Of a stretch of DNA of 64,000 bases, positions 12,810 through 25,835 are shown piece by piece. Position 1 is the stretch's first letter. Each line of letters opens with the position of its first letter. Location of the stretch: positions 1,614,195 through 1,678,194 of the forward strand of contig CM042554.1 in NCBI GenBank assembly GCA_023630585.1, given 5' to 3'. The notes under the pieces are model-generated. The model had not been told where the DNA came from. It worked only from the letters and a program-made list of their open reading frames with translations, and did no database searches. This DNA is from Cranoglanis bouderius. Its lineage: Eukaryota; Chordata; Actinopteri; Siluriformes; Cranoglanididae. The position numbers were made by a program, and so were the translations under genes.

Positions 12810-12935
12810 GTGGTGCCCTGTGATGGCCTGGTGTCCCATTCAAGGTGCATTCTTGTCTCACACCCAGTGTTCCCCTGTGACCCCGAGCAGGATAAAGCAG
12901 TTACTGAAGATATATAAATAAATAAATCATTTAAT
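12810..12935 (+). mobile_element. SINE tail fragment
   Basis: GCCCTGTGATGGCCTGGTGT to GAGCAGGATAAAGCAGTTAC, followed by AAATAAATAAAT-type tail repeats. The head is missing. Confidence 0.6.
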
Positions 12936-14153
12936 AAATGAATTCATTTAATTTATTACCTTTGTGTAATTCATCAGTCAGCACAACATCAAACTGGCAC
13001 CGATGTGCTTAAAAATGTATGAGTGTTGGATACTGTGTCACATGGGTGATGTATTAATTTGCCAGCTGCTTTGACAAGTCTTTTATCTAAGGCATTACCT
13101 TTGACTCCAAAAGTTTGCATACCCCTGGGACAAAATGAAGGAAAAAAGTAGAACGTAAGAAGAATGTAATTTGCAGCAACGAAATCTTTGGTGTGTTAGT
13201 TTTCACAGGGAAATGATCTAATAGTGTATCTTAAGAAAAAATCCAACATCTGTTCAAAAATGTGTGCTTACTTTTCTGAATGTGATATCAATATTCACTA
13301 ATAATGTGCAACTCCAACTTCTGTCATATCCTCTGAATAGCTTTTGAATCCTCTCAGTTGTAATAAAATATGCTTGTTTTTCTTGAGACGTCTCATCACT
13401 CTCCCAGCTGTCTTGCTGCAGGATGCATACGGTACATTTTATTTTTAACATATTGTAATTGTATTGTTAAATTTATTTATTTATTTTTTTAGATAAATTG
13501 TGAAACAGAAGTACAGAAGTTTTCACCCAAAAACCATGGTGGTGCAAATCTTTGCATCCTGACATTCAGTCTCAAAGTGTCCATCAGAAAATTGATTTCA
13601 GTCCATAAATAAGTACACAAATGCTTAAAGTACAGAGAAAAAAAGCATTAACTTTGAATCTAGCCATATTTCTTGTGAGCTAGCTTTGTCTCTCAGGACA
13701 TGAAGCTACAGTCGTGGTTTGGCCCGGCCGTGTGCACAGATTTTCCTCTTCCCTGTAATAAGGCTATCCAGTGCAGTGCTCTGGCACCACATAAACACAA
13801 ACGTGGCCATACGCCTTGTCTCCTAATGCCAAGGCTGCATGCCAGTGTGCGCCCATACAGAAAAATGCTGATCAGGCTGAACAGCAGTCGTTCCATGTGT
13901 GGTACCCCTCATCTCCCATCGCACACCAGCACGCCGTGGGCCCTGTACCATCCGGCCCCTAACCCACAACAGCTTCTAAATCCATCAGCGCATTTTTCTT
14001 AACCTCTGAAGAGATGTAATTAAAAAGGAACCGCAGAAAGGTCAACATGGAGACCAGACCGTGCCAATTCCTGCCAGAGCTCCCTTGCTGACACAGAGAG
14101 CTGTACATTTTGATTGGTGCTGCTGCCAAAAGGTGGTTTAAAAATGGAAGGGT

Positions 14154-14154
<1 letters not shown>

Positions 14155-14207
<53 letters not shown>
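14155..14207. repeat. (GT)n microsatellite
   Basis: About 26 GT units. Confidence 0.97.
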
Positions 14208-14209
<2 letters not shown>

Positions 14210-14406
14210 GCTTGGCAAATGGAAAAAGAAACATTTTTATCTCCCCTCCCCTTTCATTCTCTTTCCCATCAGTCTCTGGGTAGTTGAGAGGGGCTCGAAG
14301 GTGCATTGCTTGAGCAGTCTGGTTTAAGCACTGTTGTTGTCAAGGTCAGAGAGTAGTATGATTCTCCTGAGGTAGAACTGAAAAGTCTAAATTCAATTTA
14401 TATGTA

Positions 14407-15614
14407 CAGTAGATATAAAAATCTACACACCCCTGTTAAAATGGAAGGTTTTTGTGAAAAAACAAATGAAATCTAGATAAATCATGTCAGATATTTTTTT
14501 CGCCTTTACTGTGATATAGCAACCAAAACAATTTAAGTGAAAAACAAATAGAAATATTTTAGGGGGAAAAAAAGAAAAGGAAAAAACTTACAGTTATTGG
14601 TTGCAAAAGTATGCACACCCTTTAACTAATACTTTGTTAAAGCACCTTTTGTAATACAGCATTCAGTCTCTTGAGTAAGAGTCTACCAACTCTTACTACA
14701 TCTTGATTTGGTAATTTTATTCCACTCTTCTTTTGCAAAAATGCTCCAGATCTAAATTAAATTGCGAGGGGATCTTCTGTGCACATCCCCCTTCGTCATT
14801 CCACAGGTTTTTGAAAAAAGGTTTCGTCCAAAAAGTTCTACCTTGGTAGAACTCCTCAGACCATCAGGCCATAACACATTCTGCCACATGGGTGGGATGA
14901 TTTATAAGAAAGAGCTTTTTCATAAGAAAGAGCTTCCGTCTAGTCACCCTACACCATATCCCAGACATATGAAGAATAGAAGAGATTGTTGTCATATGCA
15001 GGGAGTGACTGGTGCTTACCAGATATTCCTGCATCTTCTTTAATGTTGCTGTAGGTAGGTCTCTTGGCAGCCTCCCTGATAAGTTTTCTTCTTGTCCTTT
15101 TGTCAAATTTTTGAGGGACGTCCTGTTCTTATTAATGTCACTGTTGTGCCCCATTTTCTCCACTTGATGGTGGGTTGATGATGGCCTTCACGGTGTACCG
15201 TGGTATATCTAATGTTTTGGAATTTCTTTGGTACCCCTCTCCTGATCGATACCTTTCAACAATGAGATACCATGCATGCTTTGTAAGCTCTTTGCAGACC
15301 ATGGCTTCAGCAGTCAGATGAAACCAAGATGTCAAGAAAATCCTACAGAAACAGTTGCTCTTTATTTGGATTTAATTATAATCACTTCATTGATGAGAGG
15401 TGTATGATAATTACTCTTGAACATGAGTTTGAATGTGAATGTCTTAATTCTGAGCCCCATTATAAAAGAGTGTGCACACTTACGCAACCAGGTTATTGTA
15501 AGTTTTATCTTTTTCTTTTTTTCCACTAAAACATTTCTGTTTGTTTTCCCTCTTGATTTTGTTGGTTGCTATATCACATTAAAGGTGGAAAAGGTCTGAC
15601 ATGATTTATGTTGC
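14407..15614 (-). mobile_element. Tc1-like deletion derivative, right end truncated
   Basis: The left terminus CAGTAGATATAAAAATCTAC follows a TA at 14405-14406. The left arm (about 14407-14610) matches, inverted, the right side at about 15462-15614, which lacks its last 50 or so bases. On the minus strand the interior keeps the paired-type DNA-binding part (LTKHAWYLIVERY near 15270; TATLKKMQEYLVSTSHSLHM near 15030) and then passes to a C-terminal scrap without the DDE core. It is the same family as 24133-25934. Confidence 0.8.
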
Positions 15615-15822
15615 AAAAGAGCTTTTAGAATGTTACAAAGCATGTAGAAATGATAACTGCTTTCTCTCTGTGGCTCAGCGGCAGCACCAACGCAGATTTG
15701 AATGTTCCGGTGTGATTTCTGTCAAAGGTTTAATAGACGAATCGTTATCATTTAGGAAAGAGATCGTGTGGTTGTTCGAATCGAGATCGCCATCTTTTTA
15801 TGATTAATCGTGCAGCTCTAGA
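15615..15822. mobile_element. Fragment of a hAT-like element end
   Basis: The segment ends with GATTAATCGTGCAGCTCTAG (about 15801-15820), the inverse of a TAGxGCTGCACGATTAAT terminus that I know from dispersed fish hAT-type repeats. The left partner is missing, and the sequence directly abuts the truncated arm of the Tc1 element ending at 15614. Confidence 0.45.
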
Positions 15823-16099
15823 CATAACTATAGTAATTATGCAAGGTAACAAAAAAAAAACTATAAAAGTTACAAGATATTATCTTATTTAACTCTTAAA
15901 CTCATTTACATTTGAATTCACACTTTTGCATGCTAACTAACGTCATTGTCAAACCTTGCCTATGCATAAGCGGTGTATCCACAAGGCTATGGCAACTTGG
16001 CGGGCAAATACATAAATCATTTGGCCGACCATACTTCATACTGAAACTTTAGCTCTAAAGCACAGAAAATTTCAAGCTTTTACAAGAAATTAAAAGTTT

Positions 16100-16608
16100 A
16101 CATACCCCAATATGCGTCTGCAGGTTGGACGGCGGGTTTTTGAAGGCTGTGATTTGCTTTGTCTTTGTTTAACTTTGACCGTTTCAGAAAACTGTAACAT
16201 ATTGTTTATGCATGGCCATGGGTGCGCACACTGCGCCGAGAAACCATCTTCTTCCATTTTGTCAATTGATCAGTGTTCAGAAAATGCTGGGAAATCATTG
16301 AACTTCAGGACAAGTGACCCTACAAGATTATTGATTATTGATAGGCTGTCTGTCACCTGCAAAAAACCAATCACATTTCAGAGAAGAAAAAAAATCATCA
16401 ACTGCTACATAGTAACGACTTTCGACTCGAGGACCTTGATAGAAATGTAGTGGAGCGAAAAGTACGATATTTGTCTTTCAAATGTAGTTAAAGTTAAAGT
16501 CACAAGTTTCCAGAAAAAATAATACTCAAGTAAAGTACAGATACTCAAAAAGTGTACTTAAGTACAGCACTCAAGTAAATGTACTTCATTACTGTCCACC
16601 TCTGACTT
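16100..16608 (-). mobile_element. Fragment of a dispersed DNA repeat (AGTACATTTACTTGAG type)
   Basis: The right part (about 16470-16606) has GTACTTAAGTACAGCACTCA and related AAGTA/TACTT-rich blocks, ending near TGTCCACCTCTGAC. This is the inverse of a very common teleost repeat start (AGTGGxGGACAGTAACGAAGTAC). The stretch 16100-16470 is probably its interior. No coding frame is convincing. Confidence 0.5.
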
Positions 16609-17447
16609 TTTGTAACTGAAAAGTTTGCTTGTTATTTTCGTAATGTACTGTTTTTCTTTGCTTTTACACTTTTGTCATTTCTAAAGATGATGAGTATTAT
16701 AATACACTAAATTAAGAATTTAGGAAACCACAAACTTATATGAATTTAAAAAAAAAAAGCACAGGCTGCTTTTTTTTTTTTTTTTAAGCGGTTTAAAAGA
16801 TATGATGGATATGAAAAGATATGATTCCATGTAACATTTGACTTCATCATCATGGTACAGATTACACGTACTAAGCCAACGAAATGCAGTTAGCATCTAA
16901 CCAGAAGTGCAAAACAGTATGTTGCATTAAATGTAAAGTGCAAAGAGACAATGAGGTATGGTGGCAGTGTAGTGCAAGCGACATGTACATACGTATGGCA
17001 CGTTATCAACAGGTGGAATATAAGGCATGAGTGTAAATGAGTCTGAAGACAAGTAAGGTTTCCAGGGAGAAAACTTCATACAGAAGTGCTTCATACACTT
17101 CTGGTTTTAGAAATACAGAAACTGAATTGTTATGTGTACTCCCATCAAATATATAATATTAGCTAACACCTCAGATATACAGTATACCACTCGAAAACAT
17201 GCACATGGGCTAAGACTGTTTTGTGCTGAGGAAACAATGTCAACAGATAAGACCCAGCTGACACATAGTAGCACATAGGATCAGTATTTTTGTGAATCTG
17301 TACTCAAACCCGCATTCTAGTCCGCTCGTGTGAGTGCACCTGGACACAATGCTGTGTGTGTATTGTTTGTCTTTTCTTTCAACTCTAGGAGCATGTCTAT
17401 GGAAAAGTCCACAAGACCTGAATGGTAGTGATGACAAAGGCTCTCTC

Positions 17448-17451
<4 letters not shown>

Positions 17452-17490
<39 letters not shown>
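17452..17490. repeat. (GT)n microsatellite
   Basis: About 17 GT units with one GC near the end. Confidence 0.95.
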
Positions 17491-19639
17491 AGGAATGTTG
17501 CTCATCCAGACTGTCTAACCCTCACACTTGGTCTGGTCTGTGAGCAACACAGGAAGCTGTTGCTCTTACTCTAAACTGTGATGGATGAGTGAAGAAGTGA
17601 TAAAAATTTAGTGCTGAGTGATGCTATGAAAAAAGTTAATTATAATCATGCTTACATTTATGTATGTAGTACAGTATGCATACATAATAGGATACATAAT
17701 CACCCATGCGTAAAATACTTTCCCCAAAATATCTTATGTATTTTTTTTTTTAATGCCTAAACCCTAACTGGAAAAGTCTTAATTACTTTAGACTCTCTCC
17801 TATCATATTAACAGTTTGGGTGAAGCCTGGGTTAATATCCCGGAAAATACACACACCTTTAATTTAATTTAAAATGTATTAAATAAAATGAAAACCTGAG
17901 ACATCAAACTGCTGCAAGTTGAGCTACCTACACAGTAACTGAGAAGGAAGTATTGAAAAGACTTGGCTCAAAACTCGAGCCACATCAACCAACAAAAAAT
18001 GAGCTGACAATGCAATTTTCCCCTTAAAGCAAACTTCACTGGGAAAATCCTCAAATCCAGTTTGAATCCAGAGCTCTTAATGAAGTGACAGATAAACGCT
18101 GCTGCTTTAGTGAACAGTCCTCCATGCTACTGCTTTTCTTATTACCTTCTCTCATTCCATCTTTAATCCTTTTTTTACCCTTCCCTGATTGTTTTAAATG
18201 ATTCTTTTCTTCATTTTTCCATCTTACTTTCACACTTACATTATCTAATTGATTACTTATTTCTTCCACATTCTTTCCTTTCATACTGTTCTTTTTTATT
18301 ATTTACTTTTTATTACTTAATTCTCTTTCTTTCTTTCTTTCTTTCACCTGCTTTGCTGTTTAGAATTTGGTTGTATTTGGTTTTATTGTAGATTCTTGAT
18401 CCCCACCCAGAACCCCCAGCCAGGTGTGCTGAGTTATCATAATACTGCCATGATGAACAGATGAATGAGGTCTGTTGTTCTTTCGAACCTGCTGGGCCTC
18501 ATCTCCTTTTAAACACATCTCGTTTAGTCCTCTCAGTGTTTCTCCACACAGCTGAAAGCTCGTTTTAAGCAATGTCACCAAGCAACAATGGTAATGTGGC
18601 TAACATTGTAGGAAAGCTTGTGGCTAAGAAGTTGGTATGGATTAGTTCAGAAAGTCTGAACTTGAGATCAACCAAAACACACAGACTACAGCACCTTTGA
18701 ACACTGACAGCTGGCATATCCAAACACTTATACTAATCACAGGATGTTTCCAAAGGCTGGTCTAATGACCAAATAAAACTTCAGTTTGAGAGAAGTGCAG
18801 CAGTGAACAGAGACAAATGAAACACATGTCAACTGTGAGGTCAAGTTAGTAAGTCCTCCATCTTCTGACACTAATATATCTCCCCGTGGACTTCTTGTGA
18901 TCTTGTGGACAAACAAATCTCACCAGGGATATGAGAATGGACAGATGCACATGCCACCTGTCAGCAGCCAATAAAATGCTTGTACTGAAATACAGCCATC
19001 TACACAGCCAATGATGTTTGTACAAGTGCTGGCCTGGAAAAGCTCATCCCTAAATAATGAAATGGAAAAATAACAGATTATAGAATAGATTTAGAAGAGA
19101 AAAGGCTAGACAGATTTTTTTTTTTATTTGCAATATTTATCATTAGCTAGAATCTGACTTCCTGCCTAGCCAGTTATGCTAGAAAAGATGTTAGTCTAAC
19201 CTGCTATTAGCCAGCAAACAGGCTAACTTAGTTGAATATAGCTGTTAAAGTTAACAAATTAGTGAATCTCAACATGCTTTTTCAAATTAGATGGAATTCA
19301 TGCAGCCTATGGAGGCAAAGGAAATGCCTCGGTTTATACGAGTCTCTGCTTACTCCAGCATTTTGAGATATTTTACTGAGGTACGGCCAGGGGTGCTCAT
19401 CCTCAGGTTCCACTCTGCAGTATGGTGGCTTTGCCATCTTCAGGTGCACAAGGATAACTAGAGCACTAACTGGTAGGAGAAGAACACAGCCAGTGACGAT
19501 TCTTGATAGTTTTTTTGTTGTTTATGTTGATGAAGTCGATTGGATGCTAAATGAAATCACTGAATGCTAAACTGAGCCCAATTAATTGATATGTAGCATA
19601 CAGTCATTGGCTGGATGAGAGAAGAAGAGACCTTCAAGA

Positions 19640-19735
19640 TTTGTAATGAGTACTTTCACTAATATTCAAGTATAAATATCCCAAAATAATATTCAAGTAT
19701 AGTAACGAAGTACAGTTACTCAAGCAGTGTCCTAC
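19640..19735. repeat. Short fragment of an AGTAC-type dispersed repeat
   Basis: AATGAGTACTTTCACT, repeated ATTCAAGTATA and TAACGAAGTACAGTTACTC resemble the AGTACxTACT repeat class at 16.5 kb. Only a fragment is present. Confidence 0.35.
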
Positions 19736-20533
19736 CATGCATGCATCCAGCATCCAATATAGTTCTACTGTTTCAACTTTACTGGAAAAACAGACAGAAA
19801 TGATTTTTGCCACAGACATCACATTGGGGAACCTATTAAGTGGGTTTTGAAAATGTCTCAATGGCAAGGCCTTTATTTATAACCTCTCTTGCAGCTGTTT
19901 TTCTTGCAGCTGACATTTTGCAGTGGTAAGAACAAAACCAATTAACAGATTTAATTATCTTACTTAAAAATGTAATGTCCTCCAGGTTTTCCTAATTAAA
20001 TTTTAAAAAAAAATCATGCTTTTCCACTGCTTCAATTTAACTGTGCAATTTAAAGGAAGCGAGTAGGAATTGAGAGCAGTAATTGGCTGCATGTGTGTAT
20101 ATGTGTATGGTGACCTGCCATTGCTGGCTGGCTGCAGTATGTGGGCCACTGGAACCCTGGCAGCACAGGAAAGCGGGAACCTAATGGGAAACAGGTTTGT
20201 TCACTTTATGAGCACAGAGCGAGGGCTGCCATTCAACACGCTGGCCCTAGTCACAAACCTTCATTTACACACAGGAGCTCCAAACCACAGACCCTCTGGC
20301 TCAAGAATGAGTGTGACAGTAACAGCACTAACACACAAAGAGCTCTTTGGGTGAGAGAAAGATGAGGAAGATGGAGAGAAGGCATTTCTCCATATCATCT
20401 CTGTTTTAATGGATGGAGAAATGGAGTTGGGAGGCCTATCACATTGCACTTCATCCATGTGTTGTGAATAATGGTTGGGCTCGATCCACTCACATTCTGC
20501 CTGGGTTGCCAAACTTACCCCTGCCATCCCCCC

Positions 20534-20534
<1 letters not shown>

Positions 20535-20602
<68 letters not shown>
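20535..20602. repeat. (AC)n microsatellite
   Basis: About 34 AC units. Confidence 0.97.
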
Positions 20603-20605
<3 letters not shown>

Positions 20606-21240
20606 CCTTCGTGGCTACTGAATACCAATAGTCAAAGACAGCAAGCGAGTCTTAAATGGCATGATTCAGAGCCATCATCATTACATAGATGGGTTCAGCA
20701 CATGGCCATTTAAGCCTGATTATACATCTACTAAAAGAAGCCACAGTATAGACCGATACTCAAAGACTGTCTCATTGCATGGCTATTCCTAATGCAAATA
20801 TGAAATATAACAGTGCCACCAGACAGAGTAATAGACAGTTCTGATTTCATGCTCAGGGCACTTTCACTGCTATTACACCGTTTGCAAATCAGAGAAAAAT
20901 GTTCTTGGGTTGTCCTTCTAAGAGAACTGGTTAAAATTCTATGCAGAACCTTACAACAGAGTGTTTCCTTATCAGAGGAGGTTGTAAACTAGAACCCTTT
21001 AGGATGAAAAGAATCTTTAATATACAAAGAACTCACTGAAGCACTCTTGAAAATATTGATATGAAAAAAGTATACACAAAATGAAGCATTGAATAAGAAA
21101 TGGGGAGTACAATACAATGAATGTTTAAAATGCCATGTAAGGGAAACAACTAATCAGTGGAAAACTACCCAGGTAAAATAAAAAACACCACAGCAATTAC
21201 TGGGGATCTACCCTAGCACCTTTCAACTATTTCCACATTA

Positions 21241-21950
21241 GTCTGGCAAAATTAGGTGAAAAACCTCCATTGGATATTTGGATCTGCTAATTGCAGAGTG
21301 ACAAATGGTCATCTACCTAGACAAGGCCCACCTAGACAAGGCCCTCCCTCAAAACTAAGTGCAAAACAGAGACTGGTATGGGAAGTCTCAGTAAGGCCAA
21401 CAGTCACTCTGAAGGAGTTAAAGAGTACAGTGGCTGAGAGTAGAGAGGGTGGCTAGAAAGAAACCATTGTTCAAGAAGAGCCATATGAAAGAATGACCCA
21501 GTGAAGATGTGGGGTTTTTTTTTTGTTGTTGTTTTTTTTTTTTTTGGTGTGTTGAGACCAGGATCAAGATCCTGTATTTAGGCAAGTTTCATTTGTTAGG
21601 TGTGGTGCAAACCTAATGCAGTCCATAACTTAATTAATGTCATCCCTACAGTGAAATATGGTGGTGGCAGCATCATGCTCTGAGGACGTTTTCATCCTCA
21701 GAACCTGGCCTTCTTGTCAAAATTGAAAGGAAAATGGATGGAAAATACAGGAGATATTATAAGAGAACCTGTTTCAGTCTTCAAAAAACTAAACCTGGGA
21801 GAAACTTCACCTGTCAGCAGGACAGTGGTCCCAAACACAAGGCCTAAGAAATGCAGGAGTGGTTTAAAAAATGTCAATGTTCTACAATGGCTAATTCAAA
21901 GTCCAGGTCTGAATCCCATTGATAATCTGGGGCACATTTAGTGATATTGC
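21241..21950 (+). pseudogene. Eroded Tc1-family transposase remnant
   Basis: Plus-strand pieces include PSKLSAKQRLVWEVSVRPTV with TLKELKSTVAES (second helix-turn-helix; about 21335-21440), VKYGGGSIML-like sequence around 21655-21685, QQDSGPKHKA-like sequence around 21815-21850 and SPGLNPIDNLGHI (about 21899-21938, Glu block mutated to Asp). Frameshifts, stops and a T-rich insertion (about 21512-21545) break it. Terminal repeats were not identified. Confidence 0.75.
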
Positions 21951-24132
21951 AGACAAATAGTGAAGGTAGTGAGCTTCCTGCTGAATTGACTCTTTAGTGA
22001 GGCTGCATCCGCACCTTAATTTAAGGTCTAATGTAGAGCATGACGGTTCCTAAATAACTAATGTGCCTCGTGCTCAGAACTCCTGAAGGTGGAAGTGGAG
22101 AGTAGACAGCCCTTTAACAAGACAGGCAGGAAATTGTATGATGTAGCTGCACTGGCTGAAAAAGCTGGTTGCAATTGAGTCAAATTGTAAGGTTCTCTGA
22201 TTGCAGCCGTGCCAGATGGTCCAATTAAACTCATTAGAATTATGTTTATGGGAGGGAGCAATTAGGTAGCGTATGGGTGGAGGCAGAGATGAGAGGGACA
22301 GAGCAGATAAGAGAGAATGTAGACGCCAACAATGTCAGCCCATGAAAAAATTTGTTTAAATAAATAACCTCTCACAAAGTCCTTTTTGCACCATTCTTGT
22401 AATTATTGATCATTAGTCAATCAGTAAATATAATATATCAGGAATTACAATTTAAATCGCCAAAATAGATGTTCTGGTAAGACTTACTTTGGCTAGTTGG
22501 CACCCAAAGGCTTAATTCGATCGAGAGCGGTAAATTAAGAACCTTCTCAGACAAAAGGGACTAAAACGCCATTACATGACAGACAAAAACCCAGACTAGT
22601 TAGATGGGGGAGAGATGCTCAAGAAACACTTGAGACATGTGAAAAGAGCACAACATAAGCTGGGTTTGAGGCAATCCTGCTCTACTACAACATGCATTCT
22701 TCAAGACACATGATATTTTAATAAACTGTTTCAAATCAAGTCTGGCAGAAATAAGCTTTTTTTTTTTTTTTTTAATTATTTACAAATTGTCTTACACTGA
22801 ATGCCAGATTAAAGGCATACTAAAAAAAATAGTTTGAATTCAGCATCCAAAATGAATGAGCAACCCCATAATATAGTTGCAAAACAATGCAAAAGCAACA
22901 GTGCCTAAGGTTATTCATGCAAACCCAAATGAAACAATGCCCTAGCAGACCGTAGGTGGTGGATGATTAGGGCCTGCTCTCATTTGCAAGAGCCTGAGGT
23001 ATGTGGCTTCTCTAAATAGATGAAATAAATAGTGCATTGCAGTCATCGATTTGTTGCTGATAATTTTATTAAGCATCAATCAAGCACATCAATGGGTGTA
23101 GCAAAAGATTTTGTTCCTTATGATCAAATTGGGAACACATTAACTGTATATAGTTGCCTCCACACTATATAAGGACCCAAATAAAGCTAACCTTTAGTTG
23201 GATTGGATCTGCAAGGCTGTGTACTGAACTTAACGCTACCTGAGGTGCCAGAAAAGCTTGGCTAAAATTTTGGAGGAATGAGCAAGGTGTACTATAGGGA
23301 TTTTATCTCTGTAGGAGTTTATTTGTTACCATAGTCCTTACTATTGTTCAGAAACTAGATTACCCGATGAAGCCATGGAGGGCACTGCAAATGATAATGG
23401 GTGACTATACTCACCCCTAATTTAACATCTGCTTCAAGTTTATTCTGGTGTTTTTGAGATTATAGGGAAGAGAAGAATGCAAATAGAAGAAAGAAAGCTA
23501 GGGATAGTTGGGAGAAAGACAGTGAAAGAAGCGGAAAGGGACAAAATGAATCTGGATAGGTAAGACTGTGGGGCAGATAGGGTTATAACTGCAATTCTTG
23601 GATAGTAAACACTCATGCCTCCTGCCAGAATTTAAAAATCTGAACTCTCATCTGGGAGAAATTCCCTTGAACTCTAACAAGAATTTTAAAAGATAGCTGA
23701 GCCCCCATCACATGACAAGAACCCCGCACCATGCAGTAGAGCCAAATATGCAGAGTAATAACAGACATTATTGTACATTTGATGGTAAATGCATCTAAAT
23801 GTAGCCACTACAAGTCAGGTGACCCAGTGGATTATGTAAATCATTTTGATGTGAGCCTTATTCTTCAAAATGGGCCAAAAACAATAATAAAGTGACTGTT
23901 GGGTGTCAAGGTTAATTCTAGCCAAGTTTCCATAGTTGGAGATCCAAGTGAAACACCCCTTTGCAGTAAGCGTACCTAAATTCTGTATTCTTTAACAAAT
24001 ACTCAGTGTGAATATATGCCTTGCAATATATTCTTCAGTGTGTAGCATAGTCCCATGTTTTGGTTGCCCAAAAAGCTAACTGACTAAGCTAAAAAATGGT
24101 TGCTAATGTAACGTAATAACATATGGCAAGAC
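21951..24132. other. Non-coding stretch, possible conserved element at its left
   Basis: The segment 22030-22280 is less AT-biased and rich in AATTA/CAATT motifs, as in conserved non-coding elements. The remainder shows nothing recognisable. Confidence 0.4.
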
Positions 24133-24480
24133 GCAGTGGATATAAAAAAAAAAAGGCCACACACACCTGTTAAAATGGCGGTTTTTGTCATGTAAGAAAA
24201 AAAATCAACCAAGATATATCATGTCGGATATTTTTCCACCTTTAATGTGATATAGCACCCAACAAAATTGAGGTGAAAAACAAATAGAAAAGTTTAAGGG
24301 TTAAAAAAAAAACCCTGAAAAAACATACAATAACCTGGTTGCATGAGTGTGCACACCCCTTAACTAATACTTTGTTAAAGTACCTTTTGCTTGTAATACA
24401 GCATTCAGTCTTTATTGGGTAAGAATCTGCCAACTTAACTTATTTGTCAATTTTATTGCCTGTGCACAGCCCCCTTGAAA

Positions 24481-25095
24481 TCAATCCATGGGTTTTGTGT
24501 GAATGGAAGTGTGTGTGATTATGCCCTGTGATGGGTTGGCATCCCATCCAGGGTGTCCCCTGTCTTGTGCCCCAAGTTCCCTGGGATAGGCTCCAGGCTC
24601 CCTGCGACCCTGTTTAGGATGGATAGAAGTTCTACCTTGGTAACACCACATGGTTTGGGGTGATTTAGTTGAGCTTGGATGTTTTTTAATGAGAAAGGGA
24701 TTCTGTCTGGCCACCCTACCCCATAGCCCAGACATATAAAGAATACAAGAGACTGTTGTCACATTCAGCGACTGACCAGTATTTGCCAGATATTCCTGCA
24801 GCTCCTTTAATGTTGCTGTTGGTCCCTTGGCAGCCTCCCTGATAAGATTTCTTCTTCTCCGTTTGTCTATTTTGAAGGGACATCCTATTTTTGGTAATGT
24901 CACTATGGTGTCCCGTTTTCTCCATTTGTTGATGATGGCCTTCACTGTGTTCCATGGTACATCTAATGTTTTGGGATTTCTTTTTCCCCCCCTTTCCTGA
25001 TACCTTTCAACAATGAGACCCCGTACATGCTTTCTAAGCTCTCTGTGGACCATGGCTTCAGTAGCTGATCTTGACTTGGATTTAATCAGAATCAC
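24481..25095 (-). CDS. Open frame: Tc1 DNA-binding half fused to SINE sequence
   Basis: This 204-codon frame starts MILIKSKSRSATEAMVHREL. It keeps a paired-like region with two helix-turn-helix parts: TVKAIINKWRKRDTIVTLPK, then RRRNLIREAAKGPTATLKEL to VTTVSCILYMSGLWGRVARQ. There is no DDE domain. The last 50 or so residues (from about SIHPKQGRREPGAYPREL) are translated from the inserted SINE tail. It is a DNA-binding-only remnant with an open frame; whether it is expressed is unknown and it is most likely a pseudogene. Confidence 0.55.
   Translation of the reverse strand: MILIKSKSRSATEAMVHRELRKHVRGLIVERYQERGGKRNPKTLDVPWNTVKAIINKWRKRDTIVTLPKIGCPFKIDKRRRRNLIREAAKGPTATLKELQEYLANTGQSLNVTTVSCILYMSGLWGRVARQNPFLIKKHPSSTKSPQTMWCYQGRTSIHPKQGRREPGAYPRELGAQDRGHPGWDANPSQGIITHTSIHTKPMD
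24497..24626 (+). mobile_element. SINE tail fragment nested in a Tc1 element
   Basis: GCCCTGTGATGGGTTGGCAT, CCATCCAGGGTGTCCCCTG and CCCTGCGACCCTGTTTAGGA are tail blocks of the tRNA-headed SINE family. They interrupt Tc1 sequence that is continuous in the sister element at 14.4-15.6 kb. Confidence 0.7.
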
Positions 25096-25283
25096 ATGTA
25101 TGTATGATAATTACTTTTGAACAAGAGTTTGAATGTGATTAGTTAATTTTGAACACAGTCACGTGTCCCATTATAAAAGGGTGTGCACACTTATGCAAAC
25201 AGGATATTGTACGTTTTTTCATTTTCTTTTTTGTTTGCCTAAAACATTTCTATTTTTTTCTCTGTTTTTTACTTGAGTTTTAT

Positions 25284-25835
25284 CAGTACTGTGCAAAGGT
25301 TTTAGGCACATGCAAAGAAATGCTGTAGAGCAAAGATACCTTCAAAATAATGAAATTAATTGTAAAAAAAATAAAAAATAAAAATACAGTAAAGAGCAGT
25401 AAACAGTAGTAAATGCAACAAGGTCAATATTTGGTCAATATTTGACAAAAAAATAAAAATTAAAATAGTAGTCTCTGGTACAATTAGTGCAGTTTTATAA
25501 TGAAATTATCTGGTAAGTTTTATTGAGCATCTTGCAGAACCAGACACAGTTCTTCTGGACACTTTGACTTTTGCACTCGCTTCTTATTTTTGCAGCGAAA
25601 CCCAGCAGCCTTCATTGTGTTTACTGTCTGAAAAGTGTCTCTTACGTAATACGCTGCTTTCTTTAATGACATACAAACATTTTTCTGTAACATTTAATTT
25701 TGTGCTAGAAAACTAATGTTTGGGAATCTAAAATGTTTTGTACTGATTTGATCATGTAGACGTCATAAAATAAAAAATCTATAACAAAGTTTGTACTAAA
25801 AAAAATACAGTGCCTAAAATTTTTGCACAGTACTG
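25284..25835 (-). mobile_element. MITE, copy 1 (CAGTACTGTGCAAA family), nested in a Tc1 arm
   Basis: The element is bounded by CAGTACTGTGCAAAGGTTTT and the inverse TTTTTGCACAGTACTG, about 552 bp, with no open frame of note. It has the same interior as the copies at 43645-44142 and 44890-45470 but inverted. It splits the right arm of the Tc1 element that spans it. Confidence 0.85.

Larger units (their letters stand above)
16609..21240. other. Non-coding stretch with microsatellites
   Basis: Holds (GT)n at 17452-17490, (TTTC)n at 18323-18345, the repeat fragment at 19640-19735 and (AC)n at 20535-20602. No gene or exon was recognised. Confidence 0.5.

Noticed and set aside
20413..20713. Open frames with long His/Thr alternation, and other frames with Cys/Val alternation
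   Set aside because: They are translations of (AC)n/(GT)n microsatellites, not genes; the same holds at 7.6, 14.2, 27.3, 28.3, 48.6 and 60.9 kb.
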